A program made the translations under genes and the position numbers. This document shows, piece after piece, positions 29,235-35,678 of a stretch of DNA of 35,678 nt (position 1 is its first letter; the number at the start of each line of letters is the position of its first letter). Origin of the DNA: Abditibacteriota bacterium (GTDB taxonomy: Bacteria; Armatimonadota; UBA5829). The notes under the pieces were generated by a model. That model searched no databases and was not told the origin of the DNA. It was given only the letters and a program-made list of their open reading frames with translations. The stretch is taken from the NCBI GenBank assembly GCA_017445025.1, contig JAFSVJ010000121.1, positions 1-35,678 on the forward strand, read 5' to 3'.

Positions 29235-30246
29235 ACTTAAAATATGCGTTCTCTTAGGTGGAATTTCCTCAGAAAGAAGCATTTCTCTCGTTTCAGGAAA
29301 ATCCATTTTAGATAATTTAGATAAAGATAAATATGAAGTCTGTGCCATAGACCCCATAGATTTTAGGGAAGATAAGGAAGAGATTATAAATCGCACTCCC
29401 CTAATGGATAATCATAAGAAGATAATTGAGGATTTATATAATTCAAACTATCTGATCCCGGCTTCTTCACTATTTGGGGAAAATCCATACAGGCCGGACC
29501 TGTTTTATATATCTCTTCACGGAAAAGGTGGAGAAGACGGAGCCATACAAGGTTTCCTTGAAACCATTAATGCCAAATACACAGGATCTACTATTTTAGG
29601 CTCTGCTGTGGCAATTAATAAAATTTATGCCAAAAAGATAATGAAATCTATGGGATTAAACGTTCCTGTTACCATAAATGTTGATACTCAGAGAGGATAT
29701 GATGTAGAGGAAATAAAATCAAAAATCAAATCCTACCCTGTCTTCGTTAAAGCCAACAACCAAGGTTCCTCCATAGGTTGTGAAAAAATCTATGAACCGG
29801 AAGAACTTGAAGCTTGTCTTGAAATATCCGGTCAATATGATAATCTTATAACCATCGAAGAAGGTATCGTAGGCACAGAAATCACTGTTCCCGTTATAGG
29901 TGATGACCATCCACTGCCTTCAATTGAAATTATTCCCAACAGAGGAAACGAATACGACTTTACTCACAAATACCTTCCCGGTGCCACTACAGAAATCTGT
30001 CCCTCAAGGATACCTCCCGAACTGGAAAGGAAAGCGGGAGAAATAGCTGTAATTTGCCACCATATTTTAGGTTGCAGAGGCATTTCTCGAACAGATATGA
30101 TAATAGACAAAAATCACAAAATATATGTTCTTGAAACCAATACAATACCGGGTATGACTCCCACATCCCTCGTTCCCCTATCCGCAAAGACAGCGGGACT
30201 GGAATTTTCTAAGCTTTTAGATATTATTATTGAAACTGCATTATGA
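29227..30246 (+). CDS. ddl: D-alanine-D-alanine ligase
   Basis: 339 residues. ATP-grasp enzyme making D-Ala-D-Ala for the peptidoglycan stem. LLGGISSERSISLVSG at the N-terminus, SLHGKGGEDGAIQGFLE (about 97-113), PVFVKANNQGSSIG, EEGIVGTEITVPVIGD, the omega-loop Tyr in KYLPGATTEICP, and SRTDMIIDKNHKIYVLETNTIPGMT (in part) are all family hallmarks. The omega-loop Tyr with following Leu argues for D-Ala rather than D-lactate specificity. Overlaps murB by 8 nt and ftsQ by 4 nt. Confidence 0.96.
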   Translation: MNKLKICVLLGGISSERSISLVSGKSILDNLDKDKYEVCAIDPIDFREDKEEIINRTPLMDNHKKIIEDLYNSNYLIPASSLFGENPYRPDLFYISLHGKGGEDGAIQGFLETINAKYTGSTILGSAVAINKIYAKKIMKSMGLNVPVTINVDTQRGYDVEEIKSKIKSYPVFVKANNQGSSIGCEKIYEPEELEACLEISGQYDNLITIEEGIVGTEITVPVIGDDHPLPSIEIIPNRGNEYDFTHKYLPGATTEICPSRIPPELERKAGEIAVICHHILGCRGISRTDMIIDKNHKIYVLETNTIPGMTPTSLVPLSAKTAGLEFSKLLDIIIETAL

Positions 30247-31214
30247 GTAATCAGGACCCGAAAACCCCTTGGGAAGAAGATAGAAAAAACAACGAAAGAA
30301 GACGAAAAAGAAGACCAATAGCTCAATCTTCAGAATTGCCGGATTTCGTTCAAACAGAGAGAAAGAAGCCAAAAGTCATTAAGAAAAACAAACTTTCTTT
30401 AATGATTTTGGTCTGTGCTTTTTTGACTATTGTTATAGTCACTTGTGTATTAACTTTTTTATGGACAAACAAAATCTTTAATATTAAAGATCACGACATT
30501 ACAGGCATTACTTACTCAGCCCCGGGCTCTGTGGATAAGATAGCCAAATCCTACCACGGAAACAATATCTTTAGATTTAACAAAAAGAAAATGAGAAAGG
30601 AATACCTTATCATAAGAGAGATAGACGATGTTCAAATAAAAAGAAAGCTTCCCAATAAAATTATTATAAAAATCATTGAAAAGAAACCTGTCTGCTGTTT
30701 CAAAACCCCTTCCGGTAAATATCTCATTACAAATTCAGGTTTGATTTATCACAAAATGACACCAAAAGAAAAACTTATTGCCATTCCAACAGTGGTGTCA
30801 AACAATAACAAAATTGTTTTAGGAATGAATATAAAAAAAGACCTGATTCCTCTGTCAGAAAAGAATAAAGACAAAACTCACAAACGAAAAACCGGAGCGG
30901 AACTGAAAAAAGAAGAAGATATATTAAAAAGAGAAAAAACAGAAATCTTCCAAACCCTATATCTCTACGAATTGGCAAGAATATGTTATAACAACAAAAT
31001 AGGTATCAGCTCTATACAATTAAAAAACAATTGCGAAGTTATTTTGATCAGTAATAATAATATAATAATCAAATTCGGTGCCACCGCCGACCTGTTAGAC
31101 AAGAGCTATCTTCTAAAAGAAATATTCTTGCAAAAGAAAGGCGAATTTAAAAAAATCAAAGAAATAACTATATTAAACTTTGAAAAAGCCACCATAAAAT
31201 ATAAGCAGTCATAA
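30243..31214 (+). CDS. ftsQ: Cell division protein FtsQ/DivIB
   Basis: 323 residues. A basic cytoplasmic tail (about 1-50, rich in RRRKRR and KKPKVIKKNK) precedes one membrane helix (about 51-74, LSLMILVCAFLTIVIVTCVL). The POTRA domain starts IKDHDITGITYSAPGSVDKIA and is followed by the FtsQ domain with REIDDVQIKRKLPNKIIIKIIEKKPVC (in part), the classic V-x-R-x-x-P-x-x-I-x-I-x-x-x-E-x-x-P pattern. A lysine-rich insertion (about 195-225, KNKDKTHKRKTGAELKKEED) is unusual. Acts in the divisome at midcell. ATGA overlap with ddl. Confidence 0.88.
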   Translation: MSNQDPKTPWEEDRKNNERRRKRRPIAQSSELPDFVQTERKKPKVIKKNKLSLMILVCAFLTIVIVTCVLTFLWTNKIFNIKDHDITGITYSAPGSVDKIAKSYHGNNIFRFNKKKMRKEYLIIREIDDVQIKRKLPNKIIIKIIEKKPVCCFKTPSGKYLITNSGLIYHKMTPKEKLIAIPTVVSNNNKIVLGMNIKKDLIPLSEKNKDKTHKRKTGAELKKEEDILKREKTEIFQTLYLYELARICYNNKIGISSIQLKNNCEVILISNNNIIIKFGATADLLDKSYLLKEIFLQKKGEFKKIKEITILNFEKATIKYKQS

Positions 31215-31319
31215 AAACAAATAGCAAACTTGAATTTCTGCTCTCTATCTTAACATTTTTGAATTTACAAATAAACTTTAACCGTCCCGGACGTTACGAT
31301 ACAAAGTCCCGCATAATTA
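31215..31319 (+). other. Gap between ftsQ and the DUF881 gene
   Basis: 105 bases without a gene. No promoter is convincing. A small inverted repeat lies in AACCGTCCCGGACGTT (31279-31294 region). The DUF881 start at 31320 has no ribosome site, so its expression probably depends on something in this gap that I cannot identify. Confidence 0.35.
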
Positions 31320-32072
31320 ATGGAAAACACAGAAAAACACAAAAAACATTGGTTTATACAAATCATCATCCTTTGCTTCTTACTTGGAGTTTTAATATCT
31401 CTGACTTTAAAAACCCAAATACAAGCCACAAAGGAAGGTCTCCCTTCAAGAATGTCTGACTCAGGAGAAGTTTTAAAATATTTTAAAGCACAAAACGAAG
31501 ATTTAAAAGAGCAACTGGCAAACCAAAAGAAATTAAATGAAAAATTAGTAAAACAACAGAGTCAAGGACTTACCACATCCACCCCCTTGATTAACTTGCT
31601 TAACAAAACCAAAAAATTAGCGGGAACGGGAGATTTGAAAGGCCCCGGTGTGGTTATAACCCTTATTGACAGTCCAAAAGCCAATGACCCTACCATACAA
31701 GGTCCCATTGACCATCTTTTGATTCATGCAGAAGATATTTTATCCATTGTAAATGAACTCAATAATGCGGGAGCCGAAGCCATTTCCGTCAACGACCAAC
31801 GAATCACCTCTCGAACTTCCATAAGATGTGCCGGCACCCAAATTTTAGTCAACCAAGAAATAGTTGCCGCTCCCTTTATAATAAGAGCCATAGGTGATAC
31901 GGATATTATCTATGCCGGCATAAACCTTCCCGGAAACATAGTAAGCGACCTAAACCTTCTCGGAATGGTTAGTATAAAAAAATCCGATGAAGTTATAGTT
32001 AAAGGTCTGACCAAAGACACCTTTAAATTTGTATATGCAGAGGAGGTGAAAGCCAATGAGAATGAAAATTAA
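31320..32072 (+). CDS. DUF881 (YlxW/YlxX-like) division-cluster membrane protein
   Basis: 250 residues. One N-terminal membrane helix (about 12-30, IQIIILCFLLGVLISLTL), a coiled-coil stretch (about 50-80, YFKAQNEDLKEQLANQKKL), then the DUF881 domain (about 88-245): GDLKGPGVVITLIDSP, IHAEDILSIVNELNNAGAEAISVNDQRIT, RCAGTQILVN and APFIIRAIGD. DUF881 proteins lie between ftsQ/divIB and sbp/ftsA in many Gram-positives and relatives; their role is unknown, presumably in division or wall synthesis. The start has no ribosome site; a later start would lose the membrane helix. Overlaps sbp by 17 nt. Confidence 0.88.
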   Translation: MENTEKHKKHWFIQIIILCFLLGVLISLTLKTQIQATKEGLPSRMSDSGEVLKYFKAQNEDLKEQLANQKKLNEKLVKQQSQGLTTSTPLINLLNKTKKLAGTGDLKGPGVVITLIDSPKANDPTIQGPIDHLLIHAEDILSIVNELNNAGAEAISVNDQRITSRTSIRCAGTQILVNQEIVAAPFIIRAIGDTDIIYAGINLPGNIVSDLNLLGMVSIKKSDEVIVKGLTKDTFKFVYAEEVKANENEN

Positions 32073-32454
32073 AAACTATTTTATCAAAAATTTCACCAAA
32101 ATCATCATTCCTATTTTGGCTTTGATACTGGGACTTTGCACATACTTTATCCCTTGGTCACCACACACTTCTTGGGCTTCCTATCTATCCTTGGCAGTTC
32201 TTGCGGCAATGGACAGCGTAATAGGCGGAATTAAAGCCTATTTGGAAGGAAAGTTTAACGATGACCTATTTATTACCAGTTTCATATTCAATACCCTTAT
32301 TGCTGCATTTCTTGCATTTTTAGGGGACAAAATTGGGCTTAACCTCTTCCTTGCCGCCCTCATAGCCTTAGGCTCAAGAATATTCATAAATATTTCTATC
32401 ATCAGAAACGAAATAATGGATAAATTAAAGAATAAAAACAATAATAAATTATAA
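32056..32454 (+). CDS. sbp: Small basic protein Sbp (DUF1290)
   Basis: 132 residues. DUF1290 membrane protein with three or four helices: IIPILALILGLCTYFIPW, ASYLSLAVLAAMDSVIGGIKAYLEG (in part), FNTLIAAFLAFLGDKIGL and FLAALIALGSRIFINISIIRNE. The segment LAAMDSVIGGIKAYLEGKF is the family signature. In Bacillus sbp lies before ftsA-ftsZ; here the cluster ends with it, because the palindromic element and a convergent operon follow. AGGAGG is 8 nt before ATG 32056. Its last 25 codons are duplicated downstream at 32670-32744. Confidence 0.9.
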   Translation: MRMKIKNYFIKNFTKIIIPILALILGLCTYFIPWSPHTSWASYLSLAVLAAMDSVIGGIKAYLEGKFNDDLFITSFIFNTLIAAFLAFLGDKIGLNLFLAALIALGSRIFINISIIRNEIMDKLKNKNNNKL

Positions 32455-32467
32455 TTTTAAAATCAAA
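32356..32467 (+). repeat. Direct repeat, copy 1: 3' end of sbp and trailer
   Basis: Covers the last ~33 codons of sbp and the AATTTTAAAATCAAAA trailer. Matches 32670-32775. Over the 25 aligned codons 66 of 75 bases agree; eight of the nine differences are synonymous third-position changes and one is Ile to Val. Confidence 0.85.
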
Positions 32468-32672
32468 ATCCCTAAATTTTCTCTATTTTTTTTGCTTAAC
32501 GTAATTTCTATTTTCGTGTCTCATTGACATTCGTTCGTATTGAAACAAAATCTATAATGGCTAACGCCTTATATCTTTTATCCCACTACTCACTCATTAC
32601 AATCGACGACTACAATACGAAATTTCTTGCAAAAAAATGATTAAATTTGTCCTTTTTGATTTTAAAATTGCA
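32453..32672 (+). repeat. Palindromic dispersed element, copy 3
   Basis: Same orientation as copy 1. Its ends are perfect inverted 16-mers, AATTTTAAAATCAAAA (from 32453) and the reverse complement ending near 32669, continuing into TTTTTTTGC and AAATTT blocks. The GGC-taac-GCC apex (32559-32568) is exactly central, so the transcript could fold into one long hairpin. Exact shared blocks with copy 2: TTCGTATTGAAACAAA (32534-32549) and CACTACTCACTCATTAC (32584-32600). No coding frame or transposase. Confidence 0.85.
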
Positions 32673-32775
32673 CTCATTGCATTAGGCTCAAGAATATTCA
32701 TAAATATATCAATTATCAGAAACGAAGTAATGGATAAGTTAAAAAAAATAAATAATAATTAATTTTAAAATCAAA
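32670..32775 (+). pseudogene. Direct repeat, copy 2: detached 3' end of a second sbp allele
   Basis: Encodes ALIALGSRIFINISIIRNE then VMDKLKKINNN and a stop at 32760-32762, followed by the same AATTTTAAAATCAAAA trailer as the intact gene. It has no start or upstream part. The nearly all-synonymous divergence from sbp means that both copies were once under selection as protein-coding DNA. Confidence 0.8.
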
Positions 32776-32780
32776 AATAA

Positions 32781-32800
32781 AAAGCAGGGGTTACCCCTGC
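32781..32800 (-). terminator. Terminator whose loop is the stop codon of the last minus-strand gene
   Basis: AAAGCAGGGG-(tta)-CCCCTGCTTT: perfect 10-bp arms including the flanking A/T bases, 3-nt loop. On the minus strand the loop is the TAA stop codon, and CTTTTTATTTTTG follows. Between convergent units, it can serve both strands. Confidence 0.85.
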
Positions 32801-32985
32801 TTTATTATATTTGCAAAAAACAATTTGCATTTATTAAAGATTTGAACAAAAAAGTTATTATTAGAGTTAAGGTTCTGTGATTGTGTTGCATCAGATATAC
32901 CGTTAACTCCTTCGGAGATAGAATTATTTGAACTTGTTTTTATTTCTTCCTTATCTCCTACCTCATCACCGAAAAAAGGTGTCAT
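32791..32985 (-). CDS. Short C-terminal reading frame, probably a frameshifted end of the upstream protein
   Basis: 64 codons from ATG 32985, overlapping the 3' end of the preceding gene by 20 nt. The first residues (MTPFFGDEVGDKEE) come from the same DNA that ends the preceding protein with DDTFFR-stop. Dropping one T from a T6 run (32972-32977) would join them as DDTFFGDEVGDKEE and extend the upstream protein by about 60 residues. There is no good ribosome site. The tail (FFVQIFNKCKLFFANII) is amphipathic or hydrophobic. The terminator stem encodes its last codons, so the transcript evidently includes it. Either a true frameshift mutation, programmed slippage, or a small separate gene. Confidence 0.5.
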   Translation of the reverse strand: MTPFFGDEVGDKEEIKTSSNNSISEGVNGISDATQSQNLNSNNNFFVQIFNKCKLFFANIIKQG

Positions 32986-33751
32986 CCGGAAACTTTTCTT
33001 TTAACTGTTCAATAGTTGGTTCTGTGTCTTGGTCAATAAAATCATAAGATTTAAGTTCTATTGATCTTAAACCATACTTAAATTGAGATAAATCATTAGC
33101 CCATACAAGTTTGGTAATATAAGCATCTTCTTTTTTAATTTTAAAATTCTCTTTAAATATATTTTCAAAATTCCTACATCTCCATATTTCCTCTCTCCCA
33201 TCACTAAATACGCATTTTACATAATTGTCAGACAATATTTTTGCTGATACTACTTTCAAATTAGCATTTGGAGTCACTGTAGCGGGGATTATAAATCCAA
33301 TTGAAAACAAAGGAACATTTGGTAAAGAATAAATATATTCTACTCGTAATTGATGAATTCCACCAACAACTATCATTAAAATGTTACCGTCTTCTTTTAT
33401 GTCAAGTATTTTTTCTTCAACTGCAATAATTTCATCGTTTTTATTTACTAAAACATATTTAGTTTTTAAAGAATGTCCTTTATATACTGTAATTTCTTTT
33501 ATTTTAAAATCATTAAAATTTATTTTTTTTAAGCTATTTATCTTATAATTATAGTTTAATTTATAATCTAAATTAGCTAAATCACTTATTTCAAAATAGT
33601 TGTAATCTTTAAAATTTTTAATACTTTCATTTATATAGCTATATTCAATATCGTTAATAAAGTCAGGATCAATTGAATATGTAGCAAAACAATAAACTTT
33701 TGAGATAGCAAAAAAAGTTAATAAAATTAACAAATAATATATTTTTTTCAT
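32966..33751 (-). CDS. Secreted protein of unknown function
   Basis: 261 residues from ATG 33751 (AAGGAG six bases upstream). A clear signal peptide (MKKIYYLLILLTFFAISKVYC) is followed by a mature part rich in Asn, Lys and Tyr with alternating beta-type pattern. No domain is recognised; ILMIVVGGIHQLRVEYIYSL and IPATVTPNANLKVVSAKI are the most structured-looking segments. It follows the transglutaminase-like gene after a 10-nt gap, with the stop codon there running into its ribosome site, so the two are coexpressed and may work together at the cell surface. A frameshift may have cut about 60 C-terminal residues. Confidence 0.65.
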   Translation of the reverse strand: MKKIYYLLILLTFFAISKVYCFATYSIDPDFINDIEYSYINESIKNFKDYNYFEISDLANLDYKLNYNYKINSLKKINFNDFKIKEITVYKGHSLKTKYVLVNKNDEIIAVEEKILDIKEDGNILMIVVGGIHQLRVEYIYSLPNVPLFSIGFIIPATVTPNANLKVVSAKILSDNYVKCVFSDGREEIWRCRNFENIFKENFKIKKEDAYITKLVWANDLSQFKYGLRSIELKSYDFIDQDTEPTIEQLKEKFPDDTFFR

Positions 33752-33761
33752 AATAAACTCC

Positions 33762-35678
33762 TTAATAGTTAGATATAACAATAATATCACTGGTAAATAA
33801 ATTACTAGGTAAAACATTATTTGGTGATTCATTTAAGGGCACATACTTAACCTTAATATAATTATTAATATAAGTATCATAATAATAATCTATTGGATTA
33901 TATTCACCTGTAACATCTAAATAATACTTAATATTATTATTAATATATGTATTTATAGCATGATCAATAAAAGATACAGATTCTGGGTTACCGTTTTTTT
34001 GAAATTTTTCAAAATCTTGAATTAAAAACACTTTATATCTTATACCATTTATGGTTTTGTAATAATACTCATTATCCGAATCCCAAAAAATAACAGAGCC
34101 AAAACCTTTCATCATAAAATGACAAATACCCGAATATATTCCTTGCGATCCCATTACCTTTTGAAACAATTCAGCCCAAGAACCACATCGTCCGTCTTTA
34201 TGTTGAATAATATAATCAGTAGTAGTATATTCATTTTCACCCATTTCTATTGAATCACCGGAATAATACCCTAATTGCACATTATCTTTTGAATAAACTT
34301 TTAAAGAATGAAATTTATTCCATATAGCATTAAAAACATCAATTTCAGTGGATTTGCCTTTTGCTGCTTCACAACCAATCCATACACATGTTTCATATAA
34401 TTCATTATTAGCGGAATAAGCACTTGATAAAGGTTCATCAAAAGTCACATATAGTTCGTGTTCCGTTTGACCAACCGGCGCATTAATGTAAGGGGTCATA
34501 AAGTCTGATACACAAGTATATTTCCAATTAATATTTAATATTTTATAGTCAACAGTGTTATGTGACCCTGTTGATGTAATATCAGAAAAAGTTAAAATAT
34601 AATCTCCGTTCTCGGTTCCAAGTGTTGCTGATTGATTTGAAAACTCATAACCTAAATTAGTAGTTCCGGAAACACCATAAGTTCCGTTAGCATTATAACT
34701 ATCTATAATAAATTTACCATCTTTTATAACTAAACTTTGACCAATAGATGACAAAAATGGTCTGTTTTTATCATGAGAATCTAAATTATCTGTAAAAGGT
34801 CTTGTTTCTATGGCTAAGGTGTTATAAGGAATATCATAATTATACCATACCCCGTTATAAGAAGTTTCTTGAACTTGATTGGAATTATCTTTAAAATAGT
34901 CCTTCCAAGACATAAAACCATTATTATATTTCTGAGTTATTTTTTTAACATATCTTCCTTGAACAGGAATAAATATTATTTCATCTTTAGCAACAACTGT
35001 ATTATTATATTTAATGTTAAGAACTAAGGTTTGATTGCCAAACCCCATTGTATTATAAACAACATAAAGTTTTATGGGTATTGTATCTGTTCCGATGGTC
35101 CAACTCTTTTTATAATTAGTATCCCAAGTCAAAGGAGTTGTCATATCTTCCAAATAAAGATTCAAATATGTAAATAATGGCATAATATTATTATATACCA
35201 ATTCAAGTGTGCAACCTGTTAACTGTTCTTGGTTATAACAATCAAGACTTATCTCATTTAAAGCACCTTTATTAACATATCTTTCCTCTATTAAATTACT
35301 GTCCCACAATTCATTATTTTCAAAGACATCCGGCTTATGAGATATGTCCGATTGACATACTGTATATAATACTTCATCTTGGTGAATTATGCTTCCACCA
35401 TATTTTAGGGTGCCTGTAATTTGAGCAACATCATTTTCTATACCTTTAACATATATGACACTTGGAATATTATTGCCTGAAAATTCTGTATTAATATCTA
35501 TTTGATTGGTTAAGGCATAATTTGAATAAAACTCTAAGTTATCATTATCTGATTCTAAAACAAAAGTTGTTGCGTTAGATAAGTAATTATTAATACCGGC
35601 TACACTGATTGCTAAACTGTTAACACCTTGGTTTAAATAATCATATTTTGGTATAACTTTTCCCGGGGTAGAGTTTTC
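33762..35678 (-). CDS. Large secreted protein with transglutaminase-like domain (5' end outside window)
   Basis: The frame is open to the window edge, giving at least 638 residues; a TTG at 35309 is not a start, because coding continues upstream (GVNSLAISVAGINNYLS, VIYVKGIENDVAQITGTLKYGG and so on). The upstream part has two or more Ig/beta-sandwich-like repeats. Near residue 490 of the visible part, HKDGRCGSWAELFQKVMGSQGI contains the Cys of a transglutaminase-like fold; the His (VSFIDHAINTYI) and Asp (KYYLDVTG) complete the catalytic triad in order. Such domains act as cysteine proteases, cross-linkers or peptide-bond enzymes in secreted bacterial proteins. Signal peptide and start lie outside the window. 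Confidence 0.75.
   Translation of the reverse strand, partial: ENSTPGKVIPKYDYLNQGVNSLAISVAGINNYLSNATTFVLESDNDNLEFYSNYALTNQIDINTEFSGNNIPSVIYVKGIENDVAQITGTLKYGGSIIHQDEVLYTVCQSDISHKPDVFENNELWDSNLIEERYVNKGALNEISLDCYNQEQLTGCTLELVYNNIMPLFTYLNLYLEDMTTPLTWDTNYKKSWTIGTDTIPIKLYVVYNTMGFGNQTLVLNIKYNNTVVAKDEIIFIPVQGRYVKKITQKYNNGFMSWKDYFKDNSNQVQETSYNGVWYNYDIPYNTLAIETRPFTDNLDSHDKNRPFLSSIGQSLVIKDGKFIIDSYNANGTYGVSGTTNLGYEFSNQSATLGTENGDYILTFSDITSTGSHNTVDYKILNINWKYTCVSDFMTPYINAPVGQTEHELYVTFDEPLSSAYSANNELYETCVWIGCEAAKGKSTEIDVFNAIWNKFHSLKVYSKDNVQLGYYSGDSIEMGENEYTTTDYIIQHKDGRCGSWAELFQKVMGSQGIYSGICHFMMKGFGSVIFWDSDNEYYYKTINGIRYKVFLIQDFEKFQKNGNPESVSFIDHAINTYINNNIKYYLDVTGEYNPIDYYYDTYINNYIKVKYVPLNESPNNVLPSNLFTSDIIVISNY

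Noticed and set aside
31259..31459. 66-codon plus-strand frame overlapping the DUF881 start
   Set aside because: It overlaps the DUF881 membrane helix in another frame and has no recognisable features; the DUF881 frame is the conserved one.
1..35678. CRISPR arrays, tRNA or rRNA genes
   Set aside because: No regularly spaced repeats, cloverleaf-like GC-rich segments with CCA-type ends, or rRNA-like blocks were found in the intergenic regions; a tool search could still find a divergent tRNA.

Overview
The window reads as chromosomal DNA of a low-GC, diderm bacterium. A TolC/adaptor/MacB-type efflux operon implies an outer membrane. The prepilin-like protein carries an [10 protein letters not shown]-terminus, an [13 protein letters not shown] motif and an H-x9-DG C-terminus, the style common in Armatimonadota/Abditibacteriota and related groups. 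The cell-division block (sepF; murC-murB-ddl-ftsQ-DUF881-sbp) is of Firmicutes/Terrabacteria type. My best guess is an Armatimonadota-like or related host-associated lineage. This is inference; no rRNA gene is present.

Layout. 1-350: a palindromic repeat (copy 1) that truncates a flavodoxin-like gene fragment. 355-5886: a PHP phosphoesterase, a DUF4838 secreted glycosidase-like protein, a prepilin, and a divergent GntR/LacI-type regulator, resembling a carbohydrate-use locus. 6150-11332: a four-gene tripartite efflux operon (minus strand). 11452-13240: thiC, an unidentified GC-rich structured region and rpsT. 13426-19420: a GH38 alpha-mannosidase, divergent from a second PHP protein and a secreted protein of unknown function. 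19546-23602: thrS, secG, yggS, sepF and proC. 23630-26502: a C45/choloylglycine-type Ntn hydrolase, a small ORF of alien codon usage inside a rearranged duplication, and a UxaE-type tagaturonate epimerase. 26503-32454: peptidoglycan and division genes. 32791-35678: a minus-strand operon of large secreted proteins, one with a transglutaminase-like domain, running off the window end.

The most unusual feature is a family of about 210-nt palindromic elements, present three times (1-206, 26561-26775 reverse, 32453-32672). Two copies lie exactly between two copies of local host sequence: the murC promoter (58 bp, 57 identical) and the 3' end of sbp (75 coding nt, 66 identical, almost all differences synonymous). 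The third abuts a truncated, frameshifted gene start. A related scar without the element lies at 24677-25142. This looks like an undescribed MITE-like element whose insertion is coupled to long duplication of flanking sequence.

Regulation is easy to read: ten strong promoters (TTGACA-like, 17-18 nt, TATAAT) are visible, several sharing an extended -10 GTGGTATAAT, together with eight intrinsic terminators or terminator-like hairpins. yggS appears to be leaderless. No tRNA, rRNA, CRISPR array or transposase gene was seen.
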